Of a stretch of DNA of 64,000 nucleotides, positions 9,873 to 18,556 are shown in pieces; within the stretch, counting starts at the first letter, position 1, and every line of letters begins with the position of its first letter. The position numbers and the translations under genes are program-made. The notes below the pieces were generated by a model, which made no database searches, had not been told where the DNA came from, and worked only from the letters and a program-made list of their open reading frames with translations. Where the stretch lies: the NCBI GenBank assembly GCA_022824405.1, contig JAJDZZ010000045.1, positions 142,457-206,456 on the forward strand, in the 5' to 3' direction. This DNA is from Opitutales bacterium. GTDB taxonomy: Bacteria; Verrucomicrobiota; Verrucomicrobiia; Opitutales; UBA2995.

Positions 9873-12287
9873 GTGCGGCATTTGGTTGAAGGGAAAGACG
9901 TGGTTTTGCACGCGCCCACCGGCGCCGGCAAAACCTATATCTTCGAGTTGCTGATCGAGCAGGGGTTGCGAAAACGGGCTATCTTCACGGTTCCCACCAG
10001 GGCTTTGGCCAATGACAAGTTGATGGAGTGGCGGGCCCGCGGTTGGGATGTGGGAATTTGCACTGGAGACATCGTGGAAAATGAAGGGGCCCCGGTTGTG
10101 GTCGCCACTCTCGAAACCCAAAAACGGCAATTTCTGCAGGGCAAGGGCCCGGGCCTGTTGGTCATAGACGAGTACCAGATGTTGGCCGATCCGGTTCGCG
10201 GAGTTAATTACGAGTTGGCCGTTGCCATGTCGCCGAGGGCTTGCCAGATCCTGCTCATGAGCGGGAGCGTTTCCAATCCACAGGATGTGGTGGCTTGGCT
10301 CAATCGACTGGGACGGGACGCGGCGCTGGTTCGGCAACTGCATCGACCTGTGCCCCAGGAGGAAGTCCTTATCGAGGGCCTGAAGATCAGGGTGCCGGCC
10401 CAGGTGCGGGGCTTTTGGCCTCGCATCGTGAGCAAAGCCCTGGTGGCCAACCTGGGACCTTTAATCATATTCGCCCCCCATCGCAATGAAGCCGAAAGCA
10501 TCGCCCGGCAGCTATCCCGGGAAATTCCGGTCGATGAGGAACTCCTGCTCACTCCGGAGCAACGTCGGCTGGCCGGGAGGAAATTGTCGCGTTTATTGAA
10601 GAGCCGCATATCCTACCATCACAGTGGGCTGAACTACCTGCAACGCGCCGGTGTAATCGAGCCCCTGGCCAAGGCCGGCCAATTGAGGGTGGTGGTAGCC
10701 ACCATGGGATTGGCCTCGGGCATCAATTTCTCCATGCGGTCGGTGTTGGTGGCGGAAACCCTCTATCGGGTTGGACATCGTCTGATGCGCGTCCGGTCGG
10801 ATGAATTGCTCCAGATGTTCGGTCGAGCCGGCCGTCGCGGTCGGGACAGGCAGGGCTACATCCTGGTGGTGCCCGACAGGCCGCGCATCCACATGGCGAG
10901 CCCCTTGAAGTTGCATCGGGTCACCCAAGTCGATTGGCCCAGCTTGATAGGGGTGATGCAGGCGGCCCATCGACAGGGCAATGACCCTCTCAAGACGGTG
11001 CGACAGTTGACCCACCGTTTGTTCAGCCGGGAGCGCATCCCCCTCGGCTTGGAAAAATTTATGCGGAATCGGGAGAAAAACCTGGCCTGGGAGGCGAGCA
11101 GAATGGACGTTAAAAAGAGCCGCCCGATTGAGGAGATCCGAAACAGTGAAGGAATCTGGGAGCGCAAAAAACCCGCTGTAAAAGCTCGTCTGGGGGATAT
11201 TCTGTTCTATCGGAAGGGCAATTGGGTCTCGGCTCTTTCAGATTCGAGGACCTTGAAAATGGCGGGTACGGGGGTGGTTTGCCTGTTACAGAGGAGTCCC
11301 GGGAAGATCTATGGCCGAGAGATCGCCTTGGCCGTTTGGTCCAAGGAAGAGGGCCAGAAAGACATCGTTTTGACAAAGTGGTTGCGCAAGAAGATGACGT
11401 TGCTGAAACCGAAGGTAAGGGGCAGAAATCCAGTCTCTCGCTTCTGGTATTACGATCCCTTTGAAAAGGTGGTCCTCCCCAGGATTCCCGAAATGACCGG
11501 AGGGGGGAAGCTCGTCGAGGTCATCGACCGGAAGGGAACCCTTTACGGACGCATTGATTTTTCCGACACCGAGGTGTTCGCGATTAGGGATTCCGCTGGC
11601 AGATTCTTACTTGGAGCTCCCAAGCGCCGCCGCGCCATAGAGGATATCGGCTCCTTTGCAGCCCTCGTGCGCGAGCAGGAATCCGGGGACATGGGTGGTT
11701 TATCGCCGACCCAGGCCTGGTTTCGTCTCGGACTGATAGACGGGGAAGGTCGACCGACTCGGAGGGGAGCTATTTTCAGCTTTTTTCATTACGGCGAAGG
11801 CTTGGCCGTTGCCGCGGCATTGGAGGAGCCTTCCTATGAAGTGCACGAATTGGTTTACGATCTGGCAAACCTGCGCGCGGGACACCGGTTTGAAGATTTT
11901 GAGAGTTTCAGCAGCCGATTGGGCAATTGCTGTCGCCTCGTCTATGGAAATGCCACTTTCGAGGGCTATCTGGAAAAAGGGTTGCCGCTCGATTATGGCG
12001 ACGGGGCAGCCGAGGTTATCGCGCGTTATGAAGCCTACGACGAGTCGGGAATAAAAAGGAGAGCAGGATCCCTGCAGGATGGGGATATCGAGCGGGTGCG
12101 CTTGGAGTGGGTGAGTCTTCTGCGGAACATCGCCCTGGCTCCCGACTACCCCTGGGGGCGGTGGCGTTCCCTGCAGTCCGAAGCGGAAAAGCTTCTCCGG
12201 AGCCGGGAGGCGGACCCCGTTCTTCATCGGGTGCCCGACCTCTCCCCCGCCCAACGAAAACGCAGGGAGCACCGCCTGCGCTTTTGA
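9873..12287 (+). CDS. Ski2-like DExH-box helicase
   Basis: Superfamily 2 helicase of about 804 residues. Motif I is HAPTGAGKT, motif II is the DExH variant VIDEYQM, motif III is MSGSV, and the second RecA domain has IIFAPHRNEAE, SYHHSGL, VATMGLASGINF and motif VI QMFGRAGRRGRDR. The C-terminal ~400 residues are divergent. The first ordinary start codon is this GTG, but the same frame is open upstream to 9774. It encodes IPDLWQQKAVRHLVEG, the Q-motif-like lead-in expected before motif I. A CTG at 9816 preceded by AAAGGA at 9804-9809 is a candidate true start, adding 19 residues. Substrate (RNA or DNA) is unknown. Confidence 0.88.
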   Translation: MRHLVEGKDVVLHAPTGAGKTYIFELLIEQGLRKRAIFTVPTRALANDKLMEWRARGWDVGICTGDIVENEGAPVVVATLETQKRQFLQGKGPGLLVIDEYQMLADPVRGVNYELAVAMSPRACQILLMSGSVSNPQDVVAWLNRLGRDAALVRQLHRPVPQEEVLIEGLKIRVPAQVRGFWPRIVSKALVANLGPLIIFAPHRNEAESIARQLSREIPVDEELLLTPEQRRLAGRKLSRLLKSRISYHHSGLNYLQRAGVIEPLAKAGQLRVVVATMGLASGINFSMRSVLVAETLYRVGHRLMRVRSDELLQMFGRAGRRGRDRQGYILVVPDRPRIHMASPLKLHRVTQVDWPSLIGVMQAAHRQGNDPLKTVRQLTHRLFSRERIPLGLEKFMRNREKNLAWEASRMDVKKSRPIEEIRNSEGIWERKKPAVKARLGDILFYRKGNWVSALSDSRTLKMAGTGVVCLLQRSPGKIYGREIALAVWSKEEGQKDIVLTKWLRKKMTLLKPKVRGRNPVSRFWYYDPFEKVVLPRIPEMTGGGKLVEVIDRKGTLYGRIDFSDTEVFAIRDSAGRFLLGAPKRRRAIEDIGSFAALVREQESGDMGGLSPTQAWFRLGLIDGEGRPTRRGAIFSFFHYGEGLAVAAALEEPSYEVHELVYDLANLRAGHRFEDFESFSSRLGNCCRLVYGNATFEGYLEKGLPLDYGDGAAEVIARYEAYDESGIKRRAGSLQDGDIERVRLEWVSLLRNIALAPDYPWGRWRSLQSEAEKLLRSREADPVLHRVPDLSPAQRKRREHRLRF

Positions 12288-12420
12288 ACGGTCCGTCCCG
12301 CAGTTATCGTTGCCACCGCATGTGGAGAGTCGGTCCTACCCGGTCGCAGGGGCGGGGAAATGAGACCGGATTGTGTGGACGAACGGAGTCGCATTCCCCA
12401 GATTGGGTTACCTCCCATCC

Positions 12421-14760
12421 ATGTTTTCTCTGTTAAAAAAATATACCCGCTGGCTCCATACGCGTTGGCCGGCCGGGGTGGTTGAAAAACTCCCGGTGGT
12501 CGGCGAGGACGGCAGGACCAACATTCCCGGTGTCAGAATTGTGGGGGATTTGACCGGTATCCCCCTGCTCAAGTTTGCCGCCCACACCGGAGCCAGGGCG
12601 GTGCATGCCCTGATGAAGGAGCCGGATTTTCAGCCCGAGCGCGGAAAGGAAGGCGTGAAGGACCTGGTCATTGTGGGAGGAGGGGTATCGGGCTTTTCCG
12701 CCGCCGTAGCGGCCCGGAAGGCCGGATTGGATTTTCAGCTCTTCGAAGCAGTCGAGGATTTTTCCACCATCGAGAATTTTCCCAAAGGAAAACCCATTTT
12801 CACCTATCCGACGGAGATGACTCCCGCGGGAGATTTCCAATTAAAGGCGAAAATCAAAGAGGACCTGTTGGAGGAATTGGATCGTCAGGGGAAAGGGGCT
12901 GGAGTTTCCTCCCAAAGAAAAACGGTCGACCGGATCGAACGTGGCAAAGGGGTGATTCTGGTTCATGGCGGGGATGACGAACCCATTCGGGCCCTGCGAG
13001 TCATTATCGCTATCGGGCGAAGCGGTAATTTCCGCAAGCTCGATGTTCCAGGTGAAGCGCTGCCCAAAGTGACCAATCGATTGCACGATCCCCAGGATTT
13101 CATGGGAAAAAACGTGGTCGTGGTGGGAGGCGGTGACGCGGCCCTCGAGACAGCGGTCGCTTTGGTGTGTTGCGGGGCCAAGGTCACATTGAGTTACCGG
13201 AAAGGCGAATTTACCCGCCCCAAGCCGGAAAATGTGAAGAAGATCCTGGCCTTGGCCGCCGATCCCAACTTTCCAACCGGGGTGGCAGAACCTTCCTCCG
13301 ACCGGGTTAATCCCGCGGCCGACTTCGCCATGCGGGGCCATCGTCCGCCCGGCTCGCTTCGGATAGAATTCGGTAGCCGGGTCCGCGAGATCCAACCGGA
13401 TTCGGTGACCTTGGAAAAGCGTGGCAGGGGAAACGAGTTGCTGCCTAACGATGCGGTTTTCGTCATGACAGGCCGGGAAGCTCCCTTGGATTTTTTCAGA
13501 AAGTCCGGTATTTCCGTCGTGGGGGAGTGGGGGTTGAAGGCCTGGGCTGGCTTGGCCTTTTTTTTCGCTTTCTTTACCTTTATCTTTCACTGGAAAAGCT
13601 GGGGGCCGATCAACGGGCTGTTGCAGCACGGGGAGAGAGGTCCTTTCGGCCTGCTATGGGCGGGCCCCGCCTCTTTGGTCGGAACCGTCCTCGAAGCGGC
13701 GCGGGATCCCGGGTTTTTGTATTCCCTGGCATTCTCCGCCTGCGTCGTAGCCTTCGGCATCAGGCGGATTCGCCGCCGACGTACCCCCTATGTCACCCGG
13801 CAGACCTTATCCCTGATGGCTTTTCAGGTCATTCCGCTTTTTCTGCTTCCTTATGTCCTGCTTCCCTGGATGGGCAACAACGGCCTGTTCGACGCCGGTT
13901 TGGGAAAGTGGTTGGGGGACACTTTTTTCCCGGGGGAAAGTTATTGGAGGGCCTTTGGTTTAATTCTGGCCTGGCCCCTTTTCGTATGGAACGTATTCAC
14001 CGAGCAGCCCATATGGGGATGGCTTGGGCTTTCCCTGATTCAGACCTTTGTCATCATCCCCTGGATAGTGCGTCGCTGGGGCAAAGGAGCCTATTGCGGT
14101 TGGGTATGCAGTTGCGGCGCCCTGGCCGAGACCCTGGGTGACGCCCACCGGCATAAAATGCCACATGGGGTATGGTGGAACCGGTTGAACATGGTGGGGC
14201 AAATCGTGTTGGCCGTGGCCGTGGCGTTGTTTCTGTTGCGGGTTGTCGGATGGTTCTTCCCTTCCGGTGTTGCCGGAAAATGGTTCGGAGGCCTGGCGGA
14301 CGGTTACCCGGTATTCAATTACAAATACCTGGTCGATCTATGGTTGGCCGGTGTCCTCGGTTTGGCATTTTATTTTCATTTTTCAGGCAGGATCTGGTGC
14401 CGTTTTGCCTGTCCTCTGGCCGCCCTGATGCACATTTACGCCCGGTTTAGCAGGTTCCGTATTTTTTCCGAAAAACGGAAATGCATTTCCTGCAATGTTT
14501 GCACCTCCGTATGCCATCAGGGAATCGATATAATGAATTTTGCCAACAAGGGCCTGCCCATGGAGGACCCGCAGTGCGTGCGCTGTTCGGCCTGTGTGCA
14601 AAGTTGTCCAACCGGTGTTTTGCATTTCGGCAGATGGGATGGAAAGGGCGGTATCGTATTGGACAAACTGGCTGCCTCCCCGGTGCAAATGCGGGAAAGA
14701 AAGGATCGATCCGCCCAATCGTTTATGAAGGATTTAAACAAGGCCCGCCTCGGGGCTTGA
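12421..14760 (+). CDS. FAD/NAD(P) oxidoreductase fused to NapH-like membrane ferredoxin
   Basis: 779 residues from ATG 12421; a GTG at 12373 is the alternative. Residues ~80-380 resemble thioredoxin-reductase-like flavoproteins, with LVIVGGGVSGFSAA and [15 protein letters not shown]. From ~380 on there are several hydrophobic segments. CGWVCSCGAL and CRFACPLAAL follow, the loops of NapH/NosR/CcoG-type quinol-interacting proteins. Near the C-terminus are two 4Fe-4S sites: CISCNVCTSVCHQG (~689) and CVRCSACVQSCPTG (~719). The protein should move electrons between a cytosolic NAD(P)H flavin module and membrane Fe-S clusters or quinone. The partner is unknown, and neighbouring genes do not reveal it. 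Confidence 0.85.
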   Translation: MFSLLKKYTRWLHTRWPAGVVEKLPVVGEDGRTNIPGVRIVGDLTGIPLLKFAAHTGARAVHALMKEPDFQPERGKEGVKDLVIVGGGVSGFSAAVAARKAGLDFQLFEAVEDFSTIENFPKGKPIFTYPTEMTPAGDFQLKAKIKEDLLEELDRQGKGAGVSSQRKTVDRIERGKGVILVHGGDDEPIRALRVIIAIGRSGNFRKLDVPGEALPKVTNRLHDPQDFMGKNVVVVGGGDAALETAVALVCCGAKVTLSYRKGEFTRPKPENVKKILALAADPNFPTGVAEPSSDRVNPAADFAMRGHRPPGSLRIEFGSRVREIQPDSVTLEKRGRGNELLPNDAVFVMTGREAPLDFFRKSGISVVGEWGLKAWAGLAFFFAFFTFIFHWKSWGPINGLLQHGERGPFGLLWAGPASLVGTVLEAARDPGFLYSLAFSACVVAFGIRRIRRRRTPYVTRQTLSLMAFQVIPLFLLPYVLLPWMGNNGLFDAGLGKWLGDTFFPGESYWRAFGLILAWPLFVWNVFTEQPIWGWLGLSLIQTFVIIPWIVRRWGKGAYCGWVCSCGALAETLGDAHRHKMPHGVWWNRLNMVGQIVLAVAVALFLLRVVGWFFPSGVAGKWFGGLADGYPVFNYKYLVDLWLAGVLGLAFYFHFSGRIWCRFACPLAALMHIYARFSRFRIFSEKRKCISCNVCTSVCHQGIDIMNFANKGLPMEDPQCVRCSACVQSCPTGVLHFGRWDGKGGIVLDKLAASPVQMRERKDRSAQSFMKDLNKARLGA

Positions 14761-15000
14761 ATACAAATCCTGCCGTTCTTTCAACTTCTTTACGGATTAT
14801 TGAAAGGGCAGGTGATAAAAGCATTCGTTAAAAGCTTCTTAAAATAATTAAAATATTGTATTGCTTCTTTTTTTTAATGCCATGAAATGCTGCATCTTCC
14901 ATTGCATATCCCGGAGAATTTAATCCTATTGCTTCCCTGTAATTTCGGCAATGGGCCGGATTTTAAAAAAAGTATAATTATTCACTGATATAATAACACC
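14761..15000. promoter_or_regulatory. AT-rich intergenic region with promoter-like elements
   Basis: This 240-base gap is strikingly AT-rich compared with flanking genes, with runs such as TTCTTTTTTTTAATG. TATAAT hexamers occur at 14973-14978 and 14989-14994, the second only 6 bases before the ATG of the small HTH gene. No matching TTGACA was found at the usual distance and there is no Shine-Dalgarno sequence before 15001. AT-rich DNA upstream of a nucleoid-protein-like gene would suit autoregulation, but that is inference. Confidence 0.4.
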
Positions 15001-15387
15001 ATGACTATCCCTGATCAAATTAAAGAATTAGAACAATTGCGGAACCAGGCCGCCGCCTTGAAAAATAAAATTGAAGAAGAGAGGGCGACAAAGTTGGCTT
15101 CCATGCACCAGGAAGTCGGTCTGGAATCCACCGAAGACCTGATCAATGCCCTCCAGGGCTTGGCCAAGGCGCCGGCAAAGAAAACGAAGCGGATCAAAGC
15201 GCCGGCAAAGAAAAAGAAACGAACCCGGCTTACACCTGCCCAGAAAGAGAAAATCGCCGATGCTGTAAAGGAAGGTTTGAAGGGAACGGAAGCTGCCAGA
15301 AAATTTGGCGTATCCCTCGCCACGGTTCAAAATATCAAAAAGAACTTCGGCCTGGTAAAAAGCAGGGGCAAAAAAAGCGCACAATAA
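15001..15387 (+). CDS. Small H-NS-like protein: coiled coil, Lys-rich linker, HTH
   Basis: 128 residues. Residues 1-~50 form a predicted coiled coil (QIKELEQLRNQAAALKNKI) like the oligomerisation part of H-NS-type proteins. Residues ~57-75 hold a basic linker with a repeated KAPAKK unit (KAPAKKTKRI, KAPAKKKKRT). Residues ~76-120 form a resolvase-type helix-turn-helix: LTPAQKEKIADAVKEG, then TEAARKFGVSLATVQNI. The architecture suggests a DNA-binding nucleoid-associated protein or global regulator. I do not recognise a named family. It is alone, with AT-rich upstream DNA and no ribosome-binding site. Confidence 0.75.
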   Translation: MTIPDQIKELEQLRNQAAALKNKIEEERATKLASMHQEVGLESTEDLINALQGLAKAPAKKTKRIKAPAKKKKRTRLTPAQKEKIADAVKEGLKGTEAARKFGVSLATVQNIKKNFGLVKSRGKKSAQ

Positions 15388-15410
15388 CAGGCGGGGACTA
15401 ACCCCCCATT

Positions 15411-15447
15411 TCTCCCAAATTTTCTACTGCGCTCCTGAATATCGGCA
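15411..15447 (+). repeat. Dispersed intergenic repeat, copy A
   Basis: A 37-base segment downstream of the small HTH gene that matches copy B at 62555-62590 at most positions. Both read TCTCCCAA, then TTCT, then CTGCGCTCC, then GAATA and CGGCA. It lies in the 188-base gap between two genes facing each other, which contains no coding frame I can support. Confidence 0.5.
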
Positions 15448-15575
15448 CGGGTGCGGACTTCGTTGGATTCGCGTCTTTGCGGGGTGTCAACCCAGCTTCA
15501 CCCGCGGATCTGCTCGAAACCCGCACCAGCACTCGATCTTTGTTCGCTCGCTCCGAATTTTGTGAGTAATGCGGG

Positions 15576-17336
15576 CTAATAGCTCATGGCCGGGGGGTGT
15601 TCCTCGACCACGTCGTACTGGATTCTCCAGAATTTATAATATTCGCCCCTTTGCCGCATCAGGGCTGCATGGGTGCCGGTTTCCACTATCCGGCCGCTTC
15701 CCAGAACCACTATATTATCGGCTTTCCTCACGGTGGACAGGCGGTGTGCTATGATGAGAACGGTGCGGTTGGCAGTCAGGTTTTCCAGCGCTTCCTGAAT
15801 CTTGCTTTCGGTGGCGCTGTCGACGCTGGAGGTCGCCTCGTCCAGAATGACCAAGGGAGGGTTTTTCAAGAGGGCCCGGGCGATGGCAATTCTTTGTTTT
15901 TCTCCCAAACTTAGCCGGATTCCGCGCTCCCCTATCATGGTATTCAACCGGTCGGGAAGGCTTTTTACGAACCCCTGCACGTGTGCTCCCCGCAACACCT
16001 GCCACAATTCCTCCTCGCTGGCGGATTCCTTGGCCAGCAGCAGGTTTTCTCTTATCGTGCCATCGAATAGAAACGGTTCCTGGGCCACCAGGCCGATAGA
16101 ACTTCGCAGGGAAGTCAGGTCGATATTGCGGACATCCACCCCGTTTATCAGGACCGCGCCTTGGTCCACGTCGTAATAGCGGAGCAAGAGGTTGGCCACT
16201 GTGGACTTGCCCGCTCCGGTGCGACCGACCAGGGCGGTGACTTTGCCTTCATGAAGTTCGAGGTCGAAATTGCGCATTATGGCCGGCCGGGTCTCATAGG
16301 CGAAGGAAACATCCTTGAAGGCGACGGAAATGGGCGAGCGGGGAAAGGGGACCGCCTCGGCCGGATTTTTAATTTTTATTTCGTGGTCCAGAATTTCGAA
16401 TACCCGGTCGCCGGAAGGTTTGGCTGCGCTGAGAAGGTTGTTTAACCCGTTGAGCCGGCTTATGGGGTCCAAAATTCGGCCACTGTAGAGAAGGAACATG
16501 GCGAGTTCTCCGATGGTCAAACTTCCATGCACGTATTGGTAGCCGCCGATACCCAGCACCGCGACCAGGCTCAGGCTACCGATAAAACGGGTGGTGGAAC
16601 TGTAGTAAGCCCAGCGATACATGGCGGTGAGCGTTTTCTTCTTGAGGTCTTCCGCCTTGCCCAGGAAGCGTGCCCTCTCGCGTTCCTGCAGGGCGAAGGA
16701 GCTGACCAGTCGATGGCCGGAAATGTCTTCGACCAACAATGCATGCATGTCCCCTGCACTCCGGCGCACGCGCTTCCAGTTTCGGCGGCTGATCTTGTAA
16801 TGTCCCTTGGCCAGGAGGAGGAGCAAAGGAATGGGCAGCGTGGCAAAGGTGGCTAACAGTGGATTGGCAATGAACAGAAAGGTTGCTATTCCCAGTAAGG
16901 TAAAAACAGAAGTCAGTCCTTGTTCGGTGCCATCCAAAATGGCGCCTTCGACATTGAGAACATCTTCGGTCACGCGTGAGGTGATATCCCCTGTCTTGCG
17001 CTGGTCGAAGAAGCCCACGGGCAAATGCATTAATTTCCTGTGCAGGGCTGCGCGCAGGTCGATCAGGACCCGCTGTTCTATGACGTTGTTCAAACGGATG
17101 CGCAGGTAGTTCAAAACGTCTCGCAAAAAGTATGCGGTCACTATGGCGGCCAAGCCCAACCATAACCAACGGATCTGTTTGACCACTATGATCTCATCAA
17201 TGACAAATTGAATGATTTTTGGGATGGAGATCTCGAAGGCGGTGCTGGCCAAGGCCAGGAACATATTGAGCACAAAAAGAAACCGATAGCGCATAAAGTA
17301 GGCTGCTACTCGGGCGATGCTGTTTTTCCGTTCCAT
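15576..17336 (-). CDS. ABC exporter, fused permease and ATPase (MsbA-like)
   Basis: 586 residues, the length of a half-transporter that works as a homodimer in the inner membrane. About residues 20-310 hold six membrane segments (first MRYRFLFVLNMFLALAS). The nucleotide-binding domain has Walker A VGRTGAGKST, Q-loop VAQEPFLF, signature RLSLGEKQR, Walker B LVILDEATSSVD and H-loop IIAHRLS. The signature reads LSLGE rather than LSGGQ, a tolerated but notable variation. Substrates of this family include lipid A, lipids and peptides; the substrate here is unknown. It lies downstream of a terminator that isolates it from the lipoprotein gene. Confidence 0.92.
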   Translation of the reverse strand: MERKNSIARVAAYFMRYRFLFVLNMFLALASTAFEISIPKIIQFVIDEIIVVKQIRWLWLGLAAIVTAYFLRDVLNYLRIRLNNVIEQRVLIDLRAALHRKLMHLPVGFFDQRKTGDITSRVTEDVLNVEGAILDGTEQGLTSVFTLLGIATFLFIANPLLATFATLPIPLLLLLAKGHYKISRRNWKRVRRSAGDMHALLVEDISGHRLVSSFALQERERARFLGKAEDLKKKTLTAMYRWAYYSSTTRFIGSLSLVAVLGIGGYQYVHGSLTIGELAMFLLYSGRILDPISRLNGLNNLLSAAKPSGDRVFEILDHEIKIKNPAEAVPFPRSPISVAFKDVSFAYETRPAIMRNFDLELHEGKVTALVGRTGAGKSTVANLLLRYYDVDQGAVLINGVDVRNIDLTSLRSSIGLVAQEPFLFDGTIRENLLLAKESASEEELWQVLRGAHVQGFVKSLPDRLNTMIGERGIRLSLGEKQRIAIARALLKNPPLVILDEATSSVDSATESKIQEALENLTANRTVLIIAHRLSTVRKADNIVVLGSGRIVETGTHAALMRQRGEYYKFWRIQYDVVEEHPPAMSY

Positions 17337-17385
17337 TGAATTTCTGCTCTGTTCAAGGACAGGCCGGACGCTTTTTCAACCTGTA

Positions 17386-17417
17386 AAAAAAGCCGCCTCT
17401 GTGAAGGCGGCTTTTTT
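17386..17417 (-). terminator. Rho-independent terminator
   Basis: A perfect stem GCCGCCT (17392-17398) with AGGCGGC (17405-17411), a 6-base loop, six A on the left and six T on the right. It can work in both directions. On the minus strand it sits just after the stop of the TIG lipoprotein gene (17434), ending that transcript before the ABC exporter. Confidence 0.93.
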
Positions 17418-17433
17418 GCAAAATTTTTGGGAA

Positions 17434-18345
17434 TCAATTGAGCACTTCTACTGGAATCTCCAGGGTCGAATAACCATCCGCTTCGATGGCTAGCACTCCA
17501 ATTCCAGGAATTCCACCCTCCAGAGCGACACTGGTGGATTTGCTGCCTTCCGGAATAACAACCTCCGGAAGAATAATACTCTCCGGGATGTCCGTTGTTA
17601 TGTAAATGGTCAAGCCACCCGCCGGAGCCTCTGTTGGAATGGAAAATATGAGGGTTGAGCGTTCACCGGAAAGCACCGATACGGAAGCGGGCAATACTTG
17701 CATCTCGGCCGGATCGACCCGGAAGGAGCCCACCGAAATATCCCCGCGTACTCCGCGCAGGACCACCTCGTAATTTTGTGAGGCGGCGAGATGGGGAACG
17801 TAGAAGCCCAAAGCATTAGGGGAATAGTAGACCGAGGTGGCCAATACGTTTCCGACGAAAATTTGGTCGGATGGCCGGAACCCGCTTCCATTCAATCCTA
17901 TTCTGGACCCAACTATGCCGCGGTTGGCCGCCAGGGAAACCACATAGCGGTTGATCAGGGAAAACTTCAACAGGCCGTCACTCGGAATGGTCATCGATCG
18001 CGAGGTGTTCACTCCGAGAACATATTTTTCGTAATCGATCTGATAATAATAAACCGCATTCGTCCTGTCCGGAGGCATGGTGAATTCGTACTCCCAGATT
18101 TGTCCCTGTGGGCTGCGGCTCATGGGGCGGGCCCGTCCGTCGATGACCACTTGGGGGTTGAGGGTCCCTTCCACTATCCCCTCCTCAAACTCCGGGATCT
18201 GAAGGCTGAGGGTATAGATATTGGAAGGATTCATTGGAATTTCCGTCGGAGTCAGGTTTCGGATCGCCTGGCCGCAACCGGACATGAGAAGGACAATGGT
18301 AGAGAGTACTGGGATTAGGATAAGGGAGGGTGCTTTCACTTTCAT
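17434..18345 (-). CDS. Predicted lipoprotein with IPT/TIG domain
   Basis: 303 residues from ATG 18345 (MKVKAPSLILIP). The signal peptide ends in a lipobox, LLMSGC, so the protein should be lipidated and exported. About residues 130-200 match an IPT/TIG immunoglobulin-like fold: GIVGSRIGLNGSGFRPSD, then a valine-rich strand pattern ending in FYVPHLAASQNYEVVLRG. The C-terminal ~90 residues look like another beta-sandwich. Such domains usually bind carbohydrate or act as spacers in surface proteins. The exact role is unknown. It is divergent from manC with a terminator behind it. A longer frame to 18636 overlaps manC and is rejected. Confidence 0.8.
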   Translation of the reverse strand: MKVKAPSLILIPVLSTIVLLMSGCGQAIRNLTPTEIPMNPSNIYTLSLQIPEFEEGIVEGTLNPQVVIDGRARPMSRSPQGQIWEYEFTMPPDRTNAVYYYQIDYEKYVLGVNTSRSMTIPSDGLLKFSLINRYVVSLAANRGIVGSRIGLNGSGFRPSDQIFVGNVLATSVYYSPNALGFYVPHLAASQNYEVVLRGVRGDISVGSFRVDPAEMQVLPASVSVLSGERSTLIFSIPTEAPAGGLTIYITTDIPESIILPEVVIPEGSKSTSVALEGGIPGIGVLAIEADGYSTLEIPVEVLN

Positions 18346-18556
18346 AATTGGGTTAAAGGATTTCTCATAGGATGGGCCAAATGGTACTGCAAGCTTTTTC
18401 CAAAGGCGAGACCCAATTGCCCATTCCCTCAAGTTTTTTCCGGAAATTTCGCTCCGAACGGCGGCTGCCCCGCTTTGGGCGCCCTTTTCCGGTTCGGGTT
18501 CCAAAATGGTTTTGCTCCCTGGCCGCATTCCCCCCCACAATCGCGCCCGGAAAATC

